DNA from: Verrucomicrobiota bacterium
GTDB taxonomy: Bacteria; Verrucomicrobiota; Verrucomicrobiia; Limisphaerales; JACRJZ01
Length of the DNA stretch: 42,379 nucleotides
Assembly (NCBI GenBank): GCA_016219875.1
Contig: JACRJZ010000002.1
Coordinates: forward strand, 1-42,379
Direction: 5' to 3'
Each line of letters opens with the position of its first letter. Within the stretch, counting starts at the first letter, position 1. The notes under the pieces are model-generated. The model saw nothing but the letters and a program-made list of their open reading frames with translations, made no database searches and was not told the origin of the DNA. Below are positions 42,099 to 42,379 of this stretch, one piece after another. A program made the translations under genes and the position numbers.

Positions 42099-42379
42099 GG
42101 CAAGCTGATTCGGGAAGCTCTCGCTGATGGCAGATGGAGCCTCAGAACTCCTGAGCCGTGGAATTGGCTTGGGCCTCCCGGTGAGGGCACCGGGCCTACA
42201 AGCAACATCGCGGCTGTAGGCCGGGTCCCCTGACCCGGCGTTCCACGTTCCACCCCGATTCCACGAGACTGTGCAATCTCCCCTGCCGGATCAGGAAGTC
42301 TGAGCCTTTTCACGAACCTTGTCCCCCGTAGCGGCGTCTCGGCAGAGCGCCGCTGTCTCCAGCACCCAAATGAATGGCG
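42099..42379. other. Repeat-bearing intergenic tail, no gene seen
   Basis: This stretch upstream of the methyltransferase contains a palindromic repeat (42192-42239) and a short GTTCCAC direct repeat (42240-42253). No supported reading frame begins here before the window ends. Confidence 0.5.
42192..42239. repeat. Palindromic repeat with a strong inner hairpin
   Basis: GCCGGGTC (42220-42227) pairs with GACCCGGC (42232-42239) around CCCT. A second arm pair, GGCCTACA (about 42193-42200) with TGTAGGCC (about 42215-42222), overlaps it. The compound shape suggests a REP-like mobile element or an attenuating hairpin in the leader of the methyltransferase gene. Confidence 0.5.

Noticed and set aside
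1..42379. CRISPR array, tRNA or rRNA genes, prophage
   Set aside because: No regularly spaced long direct repeats, no cloverleaf-like sequence with a TTCGA loop in a supported setting, no rRNA stretches and no phage structural genes were recognised.

Overview
The window is a high-GC chromosomal segment that looks like a soil or freshwater verrucomicrobium of the Pedosphaera/Limisphaera type. The clues are a very large secreted LTD/CotH/LamG/Ig protein ending in an RFYRI-type tail, several Tat- or Sec-exported sugar-related proteins, a GroEL with a GGM tail, a glutaminyl-tRNA synthetase, and mostly no Shine-Dalgarno motif in front of clear genes. The taxonomic call is inference from gene content.

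Layout. 1-2.1 kb: a phosphohexomutase gene split by a frameshift, facing an alpha/beta hydrolase. 2.3-10.5 kb: one gene of about 2743 codons for a giant exported protein. 10.8-13.8 kb: an S41-protease-like protein lacking its catalytic residues and a polytopic O-antigen ligase/polymerase-like protein. 13.9-20.6 kb: a same-strand run with a Gfo/Idh/MocA oxidoreductase, an exported unknown, a NagB-like deaminase, a GHL10-type glycosidase and a Tat-exported unknown. 20.6-21.1 kb: a hicB-hicA pair whose toxin is frameshifted and lacks the usual histidine. 21.2-27.9 kb: glnS, an exported GH42-like glycosidase, a sodium:solute symporter and a stand-alone CoaB-like protein. 28.2-32.1 kb: a block of visibly lower GC with a TPR-like protein, an exported EEP-family phosphoesterase and mnmG. 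32.1-33.8 kb: a decayed IS1634-like element abutting the end of mnmG. 34.1-38.2 kb: dnaK, groES, groEL and a strong terminator. 38.3-42.1 kb: a Tat-exported aldo/keto-reductase-like protein, a small membrane protein, a xylose-isomerase-like barrel protein and a class I methyltransferase.

The most striking signals are small. A perfect 16-bp parS palindrome lies inside mnmG, in a stretch encoding an extra loop that E. coli MnmG lacks, which suggests an origin-proximal ParB loading site. Three tandem repeats of unrelated sequence all have a 7-bp period and just over four units; two of them are translated in frame, inside glnS and the glycosidase gene. The glycosidase gene also carries a 68-bp nested palindrome, translated in frame where its family has a short loop. 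The IS element landed at the last codons of mnmG, and its terminal repeat now supplies the stop codon.

Functionally, the exported glycosidases, the oxidoreductases, the NagB-like enzyme, the isomerase-like barrel and the symporter fit a polysaccharide- or amino-sugar-using lifestyle. The mnmG-dnaK-groESL part is housekeeping. No tRNA, rRNA, CRISPR array or prophage was seen.
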